Assembly: GCF_014058705.1 (NCBI RefSeq)
Contig: NZ_CP059692.1
Span: forward strand, 1,369,001-1,433,000
Direction of reading: 5' to 3'
Length of the DNA stretch: 64,000 nucleotides
DNA from: Aureimonas mangrovi
GTDB taxonomy: Bacteria; Pseudomonadota; Alphaproteobacteria; Rhizobiales; Rhizobiaceae
This document shows, one piece after another, positions 8,734-18,185 of the stretch (positions are counted from its first letter, which is position 1; each line of letters opens with the position of its first letter). Under the pieces are notes generated by a model, which worked only from the letters and a program-made list of their open reading frames with translations, was not told the DNA's origin and searched no databases. Both the position numbers and the translations under genes were made by a program.

Positions 8734-9879
8734 GTGCCAACCCGACCGCCGGCCGCAAGCCTGCCGATCGCGTTCTACGCTCCCTTGAAGTCGCCGGATG
8801 ATCCGGTGCCTTCCGGAGACAGGACCCTTGCGCGTCTTCTCCTGGCCGCGCTGACGACCGCCGGCTTCGAGCCGGCGCTGGCGAGCACGCTGCGAAGCTT
8901 CTCGGTGGATGGGGCCAGGCAGAACGCGCTTCTGGAAGCCGGCGAGACGCAAGCCAACGAAGTTGCCGCACGGCTCATGCAGCTTGCATCGCAACGACGT
9001 CCGCGCCTGTGGTTCACATATCACAACCACTACAAGGCCCCTGACCTTCTGGGGCCTGCGGTCTCTCGTGCGCTCGCCATCCCCTACGTGATCGCCGAGG
9101 CCTCGCACGCGCCCAAACGAGCCGGAGGGCCGTTCGACCGGTTCCACCACATGGCGGCGCAGGCATCGCTCGCAGCCGATCTCCACCTCGTCCTGAACCC
9201 ACGCGACGGCGCCGGTCTTGCCGCGCTCCGCGCCGGCACCGAAGGTCTCGTACCTTTCGCCCCATTCACGGCTGCGGCCATGGGGCCGGCACCCTTGCCC
9301 ATCCCGGAAGACGGGCCGCTGCGCCTGATGACCGCCGCGATGATGCGGCCGGGTGACAAGTTCCAGTCCTATCGGGTGCTGGCCGATGCGCTCGGCCGCC
9401 TCGATTGCGACTGGACGCTGGATGTCGCCGGGGACGGCACGGCGCGCGCCGAAGTCGAGGCGCTTTTCGAAGGGCTTGGCGCACGGGTGCGCTTCCACGG
9501 CCTCATCGATGGTCCCGCCGAACTCGCCGCCTTCTATCGCGCGGGCGACCTTCTCGCCTGGCCGGGCGTGAACGAGGCCTTCGGAATGACCTATCTGGAA
9601 GCGGCCCGCGAGGGCCGTGCCGCAGTCGCTATGCGCTATGGCGGCGTCGCGACGGTCGTTGCGGACGGGGCTTCCGGCATCCTGACTGAAGCGGGCGACG
9701 TCGCGGCCTTCTCGGCGACGCTGGACCGGCTCGCGCGCAACCGCGCTCTTCTGCGGCGGCTCGGCGCGCAGGCGCGAAACCACACGATGGAGCATCATGG
9801 ACCGGAGGCCGCGGCGCGCCGCCTCAGGGAAACGCTGTGCCCGCTTCTCAAAGTGGGGGATGCGCGATGCGCGTCCTGA
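8734..9879 (+). CDS. Glycosyltransferase family 4
   Basis: GT-B fold glycosyltransferase of 381 residues that should transfer a sugar from a nucleotide donor during surface or capsular polysaccharide synthesis in the cytoplasm. The C-terminal donor-binding half is typical of GT4. It has the retaining-enzyme E-x7-E segment NEAFGMTYLEAARE at about 285-298, preceded by AGDLLAWPG. The start is a GTG. The divergent ABC gene begins 138 bp away, so the two share an upstream region. The stop overlaps the next gene by 13 bp, and the two are probably translated together. Sugar and acceptor cannot be inferred. Confidence 0.88.
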   Translation: MPTRPPAASLPIAFYAPLKSPDDPVPSGDRTLARLLLAALTTAGFEPALASTLRSFSVDGARQNALLEAGETQANEVAARLMQLASQRRPRLWFTYHNHYKAPDLLGPAVSRALAIPYVIAEASHAPKRAGGPFDRFHHMAAQASLAADLHLVLNPRDGAGLAALRAGTEGLVPFAPFTAAAMGPAPLPIPEDGPLRLMTAAMMRPGDKFQSYRVLADALGRLDCDWTLDVAGDGTARAEVEALFEGLGARVRFHGLIDGPAELAAFYRAGDLLAWPGVNEAFGMTYLEAAREGRAAVAMRYGGVATVVADGASGILTEAGDVAAFSATLDRLARNRALLRRLGAQARNHTMEHHGPEAAARRLRETLCPLLKVGDARCAS

Positions 9880-11771
9880 TCGCGGTCACGCATCTTCTCG
9901 GCAGCGGTCATCTGGCGCGCGCTGCGCTCCTAGGCCGCGGTCTGGCGGCCGCGGGTCACGAGGTCTGTCTGGCGAGTGGCGGCAGGCCGGTCCCCAACAT
10001 CGACACGAGCGGCGTCGAATTCGTTCAGCTTCCGCCGGTTCATTGCCGTGGCGCCGATTTCCGCACGTTGTGGGGCGAGGGCGATCTGCTTCTTGACGAC
10101 GTCTTGCGAGGAAAACGGCGCGACGCGCTTCTCGCGGCCTTCCGGCGTCTGCGGCCCGACGTGGTGGTGACGGAGACCTATCCCTTCGGCCGCCGCACCC
10201 TCGCGCTCGAGTTCGATGCGCTTGTGGAGGCGGTCTGGAAGCGTGCCGATCGGCCTGCGCTGCTCGCCTCGGTTCGCGACATCCTCGCTCCGCCGTCCTC
10301 GCCGCAGAAGGGCGCGCGCACCGAGGCGATGATCGTGGAGCGATATGACGGCGTTCTCGTCCACGGGGATCGCGACACCATTGCTCTCGAAGCCTCATGG
10401 CCGGCCAGCGGCCGGCTGCTGTCGCACCTCCATTACACAGGCTACGTTACGGATGCCGCTTTGCCGGATGAAGTCGAGCGCGGCGACGAGATCATCGTGT
10501 CGGGCGGCGGCGGCATCGCCGGCCTCCCGCTCTTCGCAGCCGCCTTGGAAGCGTCGGAAAGGAGGGAGAACAGCGCGACCTGGCGCGTTCTCGTCGGCCA
10601 CGGGGTGCCGGAGCCCGAGTTCGAGCGGCTTGCGGCCCGCGCACATCCGAGGTTGATCGTGGAGCGCGCCCGGCGTGACTTCCGCCGCCTTCTTGCCGGC
10701 GCGGCCGTCTCCGTCAGCCAGAGCGGCTACAACACCGTTCTGGACCTCGCCGCCACCCACACCCCGGCGGTTCTAGTGCCTTTCGAGGAAGGGGGAGAGA
10801 CCGAGCAGCGCACCCGCGCGCAGGCCTTGGCGGCGGGCGGGCACGCGGTGCTCCTGCCGGCGCAGGACCTGTCGGCCGAACAGCTCCTCCTTGCCGTAGA
10901 TCGCGCGCGTCACGAGCTTCGGCCGCTCGATCAGAGCACCGCGACGGACGGCGTCACGCGCAGTGTCGCTCTGATCGAGGCGGCTGGGGAGAAGGCGCGT
11001 CGGGTCGCATCGGCGTGGCGCGCGCTGGAGGCGCGGCTCGACGCGCTGCACGATGCCGGCCGACCGGCTCGCATCTGGTGGCGCGATGACGACGCGGCCG
11101 AGCCGACGCCGGCTCTGGAACGCCTTCTCGACCTGCGCGCGGAGCTCGATGTGCCGATCGCGCTCGCCGTCAGCCCGCGCCTCGCCACGGACACTCTGGC
11201 GCAGAGGCTGGCCGGGGAGGGCGCATCGGTCTGTGTCCTCGTCCACGGCGTCGCGCATGAGAACCACGCTCCGCTGGGAGAGAAGTCGCGCGAACTCGGC
11301 TTTCGCCCTGCCACCGAGACCCTCTCGGCGCTCGGCGATGGTCTGGCGGATCTGCGGGAGAGCCTGGGCGAACGGGTGCTGCCGGTGCTTGTGCCGCCCT
11401 GGAACCGGATCGACGAGGAACTGGTGCCTCGGCTATCCGCGCTCGGCTATCGCGGCCTGTCCACCTTCGGCGCACGAGCTTCTCGGTGCCGCGATGGCCT
11501 GGCGATCTGCAACACGCATTGCGATCCGATCGACTGGCGCAGGGGCGGGGGCCTTGTCGACGAAGAGACCCTCCTGCTTCGGCTCGTGCGGGACATCGAA
11601 CGCGAGGAGGAGATCGGCATCCTGACGCACCATCGCGTCCATGACGAACGGATCTGGCACGTCACGAAGCGCCTCCTCCGTCTCTTCGCGAACCATGCTG
11701 GCGCACGGATCGTGGACGCGGCCGCGATCTTCCCCGACCCTTCACCCGAACAGCCAAGGATGGCGCGATGA
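9867..11771 (+). CDS. Fusion of MurG-like glycosyltransferase and polysaccharide deacetylase-like domain
   Basis: Protein of 634 residues with two enzyme-like parts. Residues 1-375 resemble a GT28/MurG-type glycosyltransferase: an N-terminal GSGHLARA loop and a donor-site segment SQSGYNT at 284-290. Residues 400-634 resemble a NodB/CE4 or DUF2334-like polysaccharide deacetylase: a metal-site RDDDA at 406-410, a VHGVAHEN segment, PPWNR, and LTHHRVHDE near the end. The start was placed at the ATG giving MRVLIAVTH, since the ten residues upstream are not family-like. It overlaps the upstream GT4 gene and is followed, with a 4-bp overlap, by a UDP-sugar dehydrogenase. Combined transfer and N-deacetylation of an amino sugar is the inferred role. 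Confidence 0.85.
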   Translation: MRVLIAVTHLLGSGHLARAALLGRGLAAAGHEVCLASGGRPVPNIDTSGVEFVQLPPVHCRGADFRTLWGEGDLLLDDVLRGKRRDALLAAFRRLRPDVVVTETYPFGRRTLALEFDALVEAVWKRADRPALLASVRDILAPPSSPQKGARTEAMIVERYDGVLVHGDRDTIALEASWPASGRLLSHLHYTGYVTDAALPDEVERGDEIIVSGGGGIAGLPLFAAALEASERRENSATWRVLVGHGVPEPEFERLAARAHPRLIVERARRDFRRLLAGAAVSVSQSGYNTVLDLAATHTPAVLVPFEEGGETEQRTRAQALAAGGHAVLLPAQDLSAEQLLLAVDRARHELRPLDQSTATDGVTRSVALIEAAGEKARRVASAWRALEARLDALHDAGRPARIWWRDDDAAEPTPALERLLDLRAELDVPIALAVSPRLATDTLAQRLAGEGASVCVLVHGVAHENHAPLGEKSRELGFRPATETLSALGDGLADLRESLGERVLPVLVPPWNRIDEELVPRLSALGYRGLSTFGARASRCRDGLAICNTHCDPIDWRRGGGLVDEETLLLRLVRDIEREEEIGILTHHRVHDERIWHVTKRLLRLFANHAGARIVDAAAIFPDPSPEQPRMAR

Positions 11772-13126
11772 GCGAGCCTCGAGCCGAACCCGACAACGCG
11801 CTGGCCCGCGAACTTCTTTCGCGCATCGAGGCGCGTTCGGCGCGCATCGGCGTCATCGGGCTCGGCTATGTCGGCCTTCCGCTCGCCCTCGCGCTGTGCC
11901 GCGCGGGCTTCCCGGTGATCGGCTTCGACATCGACGAGCGGCGCGTCGCCCTCCTCAATGGCGGCGAAAGCGGCATCCGGCACATCGAATCGGACGCGAT
12001 CCGCATTGCGCTCGCTGAGAATCGTTTTGAAGCCACGGCCGACTTCACGCGTCTTGGAGAGGCGGACGCCGTTCTCATCTGCGTGCCGACGCCGCTGACG
12101 CGCCAGCGCGAGCCAGACCTGACCTTCGTGGAGCGCGCCAGCCGCCAGATCGCGCAGACCTTGAGACCGGGCCAGCTCGTGGTGCTGGAATCGACGACAT
12201 GGCCGGGCACGACGCTCGAAATCGTCAAGCCGATCCTTCAGGCGGGCGGCGAGCGCTCCGGCGAAAGCTTCTTTCTCGCCTTCTCGCCGGAGCGCGAAGA
12301 CCCCGGAAACCCGCACTTTGCCACCGGCAACATCCCGAAGATCGTCGGCGGCGACGGCGAGGCGGCCTTGCGGCTGGCCGACGCCCTTTACGGCGCGACG
12401 GTCACGGCGACAGTGCCCGTCTCGAGCCCTTCAGTCGCCGAGGCCGTGAAGCTCACCGAGAACATCTTCCGCTCGGTCAACATCGCGCTCGTGAACGAGT
12501 TGAAGATGGTCTACGGCGCGATGGGCATCGACGTCTGGGACGTCATCGCAGCCGCCGCCACCAAGCCCTTCGGCTTCATGCCCTTCCAGCCGGGCCCGGG
12601 GCTCGGCGGCCACTGCATCCCGATCGACCCGTTCTATCTCGCCTGGAAGGCGCGCGAGTTCGATGCGCCGACGCGCTTCATCGAGCTGGCCGGCGAGATC
12701 AACACGGCGATGCCGCGCCATGTGGTGGATCGTCTGGCCGAAGCGCTCGACCGACGCTTCCAGCGAGGGCTGAACGGCGCGCGAATTCTTGTTCTCGGCG
12801 TCGCCTACAAGCCCAATGTCGAGGACACGCGCGAGAGCGCCTCGTTCCGCCTGATCGAGCTTCTGCAGGATCGCGGCGCCGTTACCGAGTATCACGACCC
12901 GCATGTGCCGGAGATTCCACGCACGCGCGAGCATGCGCAGCTGGCTGGTTCACGTTCGGTGGCGTTGACGCCCGATACCATCGCCGGCTTCGACGCGGTT
13001 CTGGTGGCGACCGACCACGACGATGTGGACTACGGGCTGATCGCCCGGCACATGCGGCTCGGCGTCGACACGCGCAATGTCTTCGCGCGCACGGGGGCGG
13101 ATCAGTCGCGCGTCGTCAAGGCGTGA
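11768..13126 (+). CDS. UDP-N-acetylhexosamine-type 6-dehydrogenase (WbpA/TviB/WecC family)
   Basis: Nucleotide-sugar dehydrogenase of 452 residues that oxidises a UDP-linked hexose or N-acetylhexosamine at C6 to the uronate with two NAD+. The N-terminal Rossmann motif GVIGLGYVGLPLA (about residues 26-38) is clear. The catalytic cysteine lies in the family motif GLGGHCIPIDPFYL (about 278-291), and the C-terminal domain contains GVAYKPNVEDTRES. The sequence resembles WbpA/TviB more than UDP-glucose dehydrogenase, so a UDP-GlcNAc or UDP-GalNAc substrate is likely. It overlaps the fused transferase gene by 4 bp and ends convergently, overlapping the next gene by 11 bp. It probably supplies uronate donors to the neighbouring transferases. 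Confidence 0.92.
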   Translation: MSEPRAEPDNALARELLSRIEARSARIGVIGLGYVGLPLALALCRAGFPVIGFDIDERRVALLNGGESGIRHIESDAIRIALAENRFEATADFTRLGEADAVLICVPTPLTRQREPDLTFVERASRQIAQTLRPGQLVVLESTTWPGTTLEIVKPILQAGGERSGESFFLAFSPEREDPGNPHFATGNIPKIVGGDGEAALRLADALYGATVTATVPVSSPSVAEAVKLTENIFRSVNIALVNELKMVYGAMGIDVWDVIAAAATKPFGFMPFQPGPGLGGHCIPIDPFYLAWKAREFDAPTRFIELAGEINTAMPRHVVDRLAEALDRRFQRGLNGARILVLGVAYKPNVEDTRESASFRLIELLQDRGAVTEYHDPHVPEIPRTREHAQLAGSRSVALTPDTIAGFDAVLVATDHDDVDYGLIARHMRLGVDTRNVFARTGADQSRVVKA

Positions 13127-14417
13127 GGGTGGGGCGCCGCGCTAGGCTGGCATCGAGGAGGCCGACGAGCGTCGCGATGCCGCCATCGAGGGAGAATTCG
13201 TCGCGAAGGCGCCGGAAGGCCGCTTCGCCCAGCCGTTCGCGCGCTGCGGGGTCGGCGATCAGCGCCTCCAGAGCCTGCGCGAGAGCGGACGCATCGGCGG
13301 GCGGCACAAGGCGGCCGTTCTGTCCGTCCCGTATGAATTCGGGCACACCCGCGTAATTCGTGGAGACGAGGGCGAGTTCCTGCGACGCCGCTTCCATCAG
13401 GACGTTCGGAAGCCCGTCGCGATCGCCCTTGTCGCCCTCGCGGCAGGCGAGCACGAAGAGGTCCGCTTCGCTCAAGGCCGCGACCACCTCGTCCTGAGGC
13501 TGCGAGCCGCGCCATTCGATCCGATCCGCGAGCCCGAGCCGTTCGGCCTGTGCCTTCAGTTCGTCCTTCAGTTCTCCCGATCCCACATGGACGAAGCGCC
13601 AGTGCTGGTCGGCCGGCAGGCGCGAGAGCGCTTCCAAAATGTCGGCGAAGCCCTTCTTGGCCACCATTCTGCCGACCGAGACGATGCGCACCGGATCGAG
13701 CGGATCGGTGCCGTCGCGCCGGGCGCTCCGCAAGGGAGGCGCGGGAAAGCGGCGAAGGTCGAGGCCGTGATAGGCGAGCTGTACGCGCGCCGGCTCGCCG
13801 GACGGTGAAAGTCGTCGCAGCTCCTCGTAGCCCTGCTTCGTGCAGGTCACGCCCCAGCCGCTGTCGGCGATCTTCTCGCGCCGTTCCCATTCGGGCGTTG
13901 TCCAGATGTCCTTGGCGTGGGCCGAGAAGCTGAACGTCCCCTGCCGCAGAAGCGCCGCGTAGCGGGCGACGGAGCCGGGCGTGTGCAGGAAGTGGACGTG
14001 AATGTGGGCGAGTTCGGGATCGAGTTCGCGCGCCAAGACCGCGGCCTGTCCGATCCGTCGCAGGCGATTGGGTGATGGGTCGCGCCGAAGGTCGCGCAGC
14101 GCTGTGTGCAGGAATGCGCCGAATCCTGGTAAACGCCGGGCTTGAAGAAGGCCGGCGAGAACGCGGCGCGGTGCCCTGTAGAGATACTCCGGCAGATAGC
14201 GCACACTCGCGCGGATGCGTCGATGCAGCTCGTGGCGGTCCGTGTCGGTAGGCTCGCGCAGCGACCAGATATCGATCTCGAAGCCGGCTTGCTCCAAAGC
14301 CAGGATTTCCTGCGCGATGAAGGTTTCCGACAGGCGCGGATAGCCCTTCACCACAACGGGAAGCCGCCGGGCCGGCCTTGCGCCGCCGCCCGGATCTGTT
14401 TCTGTCTCCCGCCTCAT
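13116..14417 (-). CDS. Glycosyltransferase family 4
   Basis: GT-B glycosyltransferase of 433 residues. The N-terminal domain contains YPRLSETFIAQEI near residue 27, typical of exopolysaccharide transferases of the ExoL/WcaL type. The C-terminal domain has SVGRMVAKKGF around 250 and the donor-site run DGLPNVLMEAASQ around 350, which carries the conserved acidic pair. The start codon overlaps the stop of the upstream MurG-like gene by 4 bp, so the two are cotranscribed on the minus strand. They converge on the dehydrogenase gene with an 11-bp overlap. It should act in the cytoplasm on a polysaccharide intermediate; specificity is unknown. Confidence 0.9.
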   Translation of the reverse strand: MRRETETDPGGGARPARRLPVVVKGYPRLSETFIAQEILALEQAGFEIDIWSLREPTDTDRHELHRRIRASVRYLPEYLYRAPRRVLAGLLQARRLPGFGAFLHTALRDLRRDPSPNRLRRIGQAAVLARELDPELAHIHVHFLHTPGSVARYAALLRQGTFSFSAHAKDIWTTPEWERREKIADSGWGVTCTKQGYEELRRLSPSGEPARVQLAYHGLDLRRFPAPPLRSARRDGTDPLDPVRIVSVGRMVAKKGFADILEALSRLPADQHWRFVHVGSGELKDELKAQAERLGLADRIEWRGSQPQDEVVAALSEADLFVLACREGDKGDRDGLPNVLMEAASQELALVSTNYAGVPEFIRDGQNGRLVPPADASALAQALEALIADPAARERLGEAAFRRLRDEFSLDGGIATLVGLLDASLARRPTLTP

Positions 14418-15676
14418 GCCCGAGCGGCCCCCGAGTCTGTCCTTGTCGAGCCGTCCTTCAAAAGGTCGCGCGTCGCCGCTTCGATCCGTTCGAGACCACT
14501 CAGGAGACCGGGTGGGAAGCCGTTCGACGGAAGCGGCTGATGAGCCAGTGAACGGATCGCCTGCGCCATGACGCCGGGGTCACGCCGAACGTTCGGCTCC
14601 AGCAGCGCCCCGTCCAGCGTGGTGACGAGGCCGAGCCTGGCGGCTCGCTCGGCGCGGATCGCCTGTTCGAGCCGGGGCGTGCGCCGTGGCACGATCAGGG
14701 CGCGCTTGTCGAAAGACAGGATTTCGCAGAAGGTGTTGTATCCGCCCATGGCGATCACGCCCTCGGAGCGATGCATCAGATGCTCGATCTTGGTGTCGAA
14801 GGTGATCGCTTCCACCTTCGGCAGCCGCGCGATTCGCTCCATCAGCGCCATGCGGCGCTCGCGCGGGACGAAGGGGCCGAAGACGAGAAGGGCGCCCAGC
14901 ACGAGCGTCTCGTCCGCCTCGTAGGCCGAGACCACCCAGTCGAACAACTCGTCTCCGTCGCCGCCACCGCCGGTCGTCACCAGAGCGAAGGGCTCTCGCG
15001 TGAGCCTTGGATAGCGCGTCGTCTGCGTGCGCGGCGGCAGGTCGCGGCGGATATAGCCCGTGTAGATGATCCTTTCGGACGCCGACGGGCTTAGCTCGAA
15101 GGCCGAAAGCGGCTCGTAGATTTCTGCGAGGCCGTAGACCCAAACTTCGTCGTAGAAGCGCTCCAGAGCCTCCAAGGCACCTTTACGCTGCCATTCTGGA
15201 ACGATGACGGAGGGCTCATCGAGGACATCGCGCAAGCCGAGGACGATGCGCGTGCCGGCCTTCTTCAGATGGTCGAGCGTCCTCACGAGCTCGTCGCGAA
15301 AGCCGGTGGGCTCCTTGTCGACGATCAGAATGTCCGGCCGCAACTCGCGCGCGGTCGCCATGATGATCGCCTCGCGCATGCGGACCGCTTCGTCGAGATC
15401 GAGCGACAGGCTGGAGGTGGAGTAGCTGCCGTCGGGGAGCTTCACGACCCCTGGAACGCGGACATAGTCGACGCCATCGGCGAACTCGAAGTTTCCGATC
15501 ACGGGAGAGCCGGAGATGATCACGATGGATGCATGGGCAAAGCCCGTCGCCAACTGGTTGGCGATCGCCCGGCATCGACGGATGTGACCCAGCCCGAACG
15601 TGTCGTGGCTGTAGATGAGGATACGCGGACCGCTGGACCTGCCTCGACGGGCTGCTTCGAGCGATGTGACGGACAT
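14414..15676 (-). CDS. MurG-like glycosyltransferase family protein
   Basis: Protein of 420 residues with a GT28/MurG-like GT-B architecture. The N-terminal YSHDTFGLGHIRRC segment (about residues 22-35) corresponds to the glycine loop that contacts the acceptor phosphate. The C-terminal AMGGYNTFCEILSF segment (about 311-324) corresponds to the nucleotide-binding region. Proteins of this type with SHDTFGLGH are common in alphaproteobacteria next to GT4 genes and are not well characterised. It is the first gene of a two-gene minus-strand unit with the GT4 at 13116-14417. The long 479-bp region upstream probably carries its promoter. Confidence 0.85.
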   Translation of the reverse strand: MSVTSLEAARRGRSSGPRILIYSHDTFGLGHIRRCRAIANQLATGFAHASIVIISGSPVIGNFEFADGVDYVRVPGVVKLPDGSYSTSSLSLDLDEAVRMREAIIMATARELRPDILIVDKEPTGFRDELVRTLDHLKKAGTRIVLGLRDVLDEPSVIVPEWQRKGALEALERFYDEVWVYGLAEIYEPLSAFELSPSASERIIYTGYIRRDLPPRTQTTRYPRLTREPFALVTTGGGGDGDELFDWVVSAYEADETLVLGALLVFGPFVPRERRMALMERIARLPKVEAITFDTKIEHLMHRSEGVIAMGGYNTFCEILSFDKRALIVPRRTPRLEQAIRAERAARLGLVTTLDGALLEPNVRRDPGVMAQAIRSLAHQPLPSNGFPPGLLSGLERIEAATRDLLKDGSTRTDSGAARA

Positions 15677-16155
15677 CTTGGATTCCTGGGTCTCGGGAAA
15701 CGAGGCCGGTGCCGAAGGGACGCACTATAGGCTACGGACGCGCAGTGCGGGATTCCTGTCGCGCTGCTGTCGAGGATTTTTTACAGGGCGCCGCGAAGAC
15801 GCCTGACCCGCTGCCCGACTTCCGTTGGGGACCCGCGTAAAGCCAGCCTCGCCGTCGGTGATGAAGGCGCTGGCGATCATGAAGCGTCCGGCGGTTGCGT
15901 CGGCCGCAGCCATTGCGACGGTTCGGTCACGTCGGCGGGCAACCGCGATGATCTCAACGCGGCTTTAGGCGGCCGGACCCGCTATCGACGAGGCGAATCG
16001 ACCCCCTGCCGAAGTCGCGGGTATCACAGGTGCGAGAAGCGTCGTCGGTGTTGCGGCCGGTTGATTTTCGGGCCGCACCGCGTCCATCACTTCACAACCC
16101 AGCTCGTGAGGCGCGTCGTGCCTCCTCGGCGATCCGCGTTCGGAAGGAAGACAAC
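15677..16155. other. 479-bp intergenic region without a recognised gene
   Basis: The region separates the divergent glycosyltransferase and FAH-hydrolase genes and should contain both promoters. Short open frames exist on both strands, but none has a convincing ribosome site or protein-like composition. A good GGAAGGAAG ribosome site sits just before the ATG at 16156. Confidence 0.5.
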
Positions 16156-17004
16156 ATGAAACTTCTTCGCCACGGTCCGGCCGGATCCGAGAAGCCCGGC
16201 GCGCTGGACGTCGCCGGCGACATCCGAGACCTGAGCTCGATCATCGTCGACATCGATGCAGCCGCGATCTCGCCCGACGGGCTTGCGCGGCTGCGAGAGG
16301 TCGATCTTTCGGCGCTGCCGCGCGTCGAGCGTGGCGTGCGGCTTGGCGTGCCTGTTCGCGGCGTGGGCAATATCGTGTGTATCGGCCTCAACTATTCCGA
16401 CCATGCGGACGAATCGAACGCGCCGATCCCTAAGGAGCCGATCATCTTCACCAAGCACACCGGCGCGCTTTGTGGTGCCGATGACGACGTGATCCTGCCG
16501 CCCGGTTCGAAGAAGCTCGACTGGGAGGTCGAACTCGCCCTCGTCATCGGACAGCCCTGCTGGCATGTCGCGGAAGAGGACGCCCTGTCGCATGTCGCAG
16601 GCTACACGATCCTCAACGACATCTCGGAGCGCGAATACCAGATGGAGCGCGAGGGGCAGTGGTCTAAGGGCAAGAGCTACCCGACCTTTGCACCCTGCGG
16701 GCCGTGGCTCGTGACGGCCGACGAAGTCGGCGATCCGCAGGCTCTCGATCTGTGGCTGGACCTCAATACTAGCCGTGCCCAGACCGGAACGACCTCGCGC
16801 ATGATCTTCGGCTGCGCCCATCTCGTCTCCTATGCGAGCCGCTTCATGGCGCTGCAGCCAGGCGACATCATCACCACCGGCACGCCGCCCGGCGTCGGCC
16901 TCGGCCGCAGGCCGCCTGAGTATCTGAAAGCGGGCGACGAAATGCGTCTTGGCATTACCGGATTGGGCGAGCAGAGGCAGACCGTGCGCATGCGGGCGGG
17001 GTAG
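16156..17004 (+). CDS. Fumarylacetoacetate hydrolase-family protein
   Basis: Protein of 282 residues of the FAH superfamily, metal-dependent enzymes that cleave or decarboxylate 2-oxo acids of sugar-acid, ureide or aromatic catabolism. Conserved elements visible are IGLNYSDHADE, the metal-binding DWEVELALVIG (Glu and Asp ligands), GKSYPTFAPCGPW and TTGTPPGVG. It resembles the ureidoglycolate-lyase-like and 2,4-diketo-3-deoxy-L-fuconate hydrolase subgroups, which cannot be separated by eye. The start was set at the ATG preceded by GGAAGGAAG; 42 in-frame codons upstream look non-coding. There is no pathway neighbour, so the substrate is open. Confidence 0.9.
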   Translation: MKLLRHGPAGSEKPGALDVAGDIRDLSSIIVDIDAAAISPDGLARLREVDLSALPRVERGVRLGVPVRGVGNIVCIGLNYSDHADESNAPIPKEPIIFTKHTGALCGADDDVILPPGSKKLDWEVELALVIGQPCWHVAEEDALSHVAGYTILNDISEREYQMEREGQWSKGKSYPTFAPCGPWLVTADEVGDPQALDLWLDLNTSRAQTGTTSRMIFGCAHLVSYASRFMALQPGDIITTGTPPGVGLGRRPPEYLKAGDEMRLGITGLGEQRQTVRMRAG

Positions 17005-17280
17005 TCTTGTGCGGGACCTTCGGTTCAGAAGATGCGAAGTGAAGCCTGCAGCAGGGCACGGCCGCGCCTCCACGTGCCGCTTCCCCCGTGGATCCGGAAC
17101 TCGGGGCGTTCGGCGGTTCGGCAAGCTGCAGGCGCGCGATGCGTGCGCCCCCACACAGAGCGTGCATCTTCCATTCGAGATATAGAGATGTGCCACTCGC
17201 CGGTGAGGCGAGGGTGTTGACTGTTCTGCTACCGTAGGGCGAATTACCTTTGGGAATGCGCCTTTGGGGAGCGGACCGCC

Positions 17281-17565
17281 ATGCAGGCCAAACTTGATCC
17301 GCAAATGCTGCGCGCCCTTCGCAAAGTAGCCGATAACGCTGGCGTCGTGCGCGTAGCCGATGATCTCGACCCCGAGACCGTGCTCCCTGGCGTTGATCGG
17401 TTGATAGAGGGCGGACTGATTGTATGCCGCCCGGCCGACGAGTTCAGCGACTGGGACAGCTACGTCCTGACGCATTCCGGAAAAGAGGCGATCGCCCTGA
17501 CAGCCCGCCTTTCGCTTTTGAACTATCTGCGTTCATGGCTTCAGCCGTTTACGCGTGCGAACTAG
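17281..17565 (+). CDS. Small hypothetical protein, winged-helix-like
   Basis: Open frame of 94 codons with an ATG about 10 bp after a GGGGAG ribosome site. The middle (LIEGGLIVCRPADEF, then YVLTHSGKEAI) has the look of a recognition helix followed by the wing and the L-T-x-x-G-x-x motif of MarR/PadR-like winged helices. The protein is too short for a full regulator of those families. It stands alone, 276 bp after the FAH gene and upstream of a stretch without intact genes. I do not recognise a specific family. Confidence 0.5.
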   Translation: MQAKLDPQMLRALRKVADNAGVVRVADDLDPETVLPGVDRLIEGGLIVCRPADEFSDWDSYVLTHSGKEAIALTARLSLLNYLRSWLQPFTRAN

Positions 17566-18109
17566 GGTCAGGGGGCAGCACAGGTGGGACGCGACGACAG
17601 ACCGGCGCCGCCCATCGAGGCTAGGCAGTAACGCGCCTGAACTACAGGCAACTTAAGCGTTAAACCACCTTCAGACCGCCACGTCGCCAGCCGTCTGGCT
17701 GCGCGGGTGGAAGACATCGTGAAAAACAATCCGGAGATCGCCGAGGGTCGATATCGACCGTCTCGAAGCGCCCTGGCGCGAAGCGAGCTTCGATCAAAAG
17801 CGCAGCAAAGAGGTTGCGCTATTCCAAGTCGCGCTTGTGGGGTACTTCTGCCAGCGCGGCGCGGACAGTGCGGCCGTGCCAGAGTTCCGCCTCGGAGTGC
17901 AGGACGACGAGATCGACCGCCTTGGCAACGCAGCGCCTTCTCTTCGAATCGCTGCCCACCTGCTTCGAGGCCGTGACCGGCCTCGATCGGCACCGGACTG
18001 TGTGCGGTGCTATCTCGGCGACGGCGGCGACAGGGCGGCCACAAACTGTGAAAGCGCTTCGAGCCCGGGGGGAAGCGCTATCGCAAGTCGTCTTGATCGT
18101 TAAAGATTT
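17566..18109. other. Stretch without an intact gene, possible frameshifted relic
   Basis: No intact gene is visible. On the plus strand, protein-like segments occur in successive different frames: VEDIVKNNPEIAE from 17707, then IDRLEAPWREASFDQKR and VALFQVALVGYFCQRG between about 17748 and 17860, then a third frame further on. This is what a gene broken by small insertions or deletions would look like, but no family was recognised and chance cannot be excluded. It ends beside the tRNA-Lys gene. Confidence 0.3.

Positions 18110-18185
<76 letters not shown>

Noticed and set aside
15725-15913. 62-codon frame on the minus strand in the 479-bp gap
   Set aside because: No ribosome site, unusual composition and no recognisable features.
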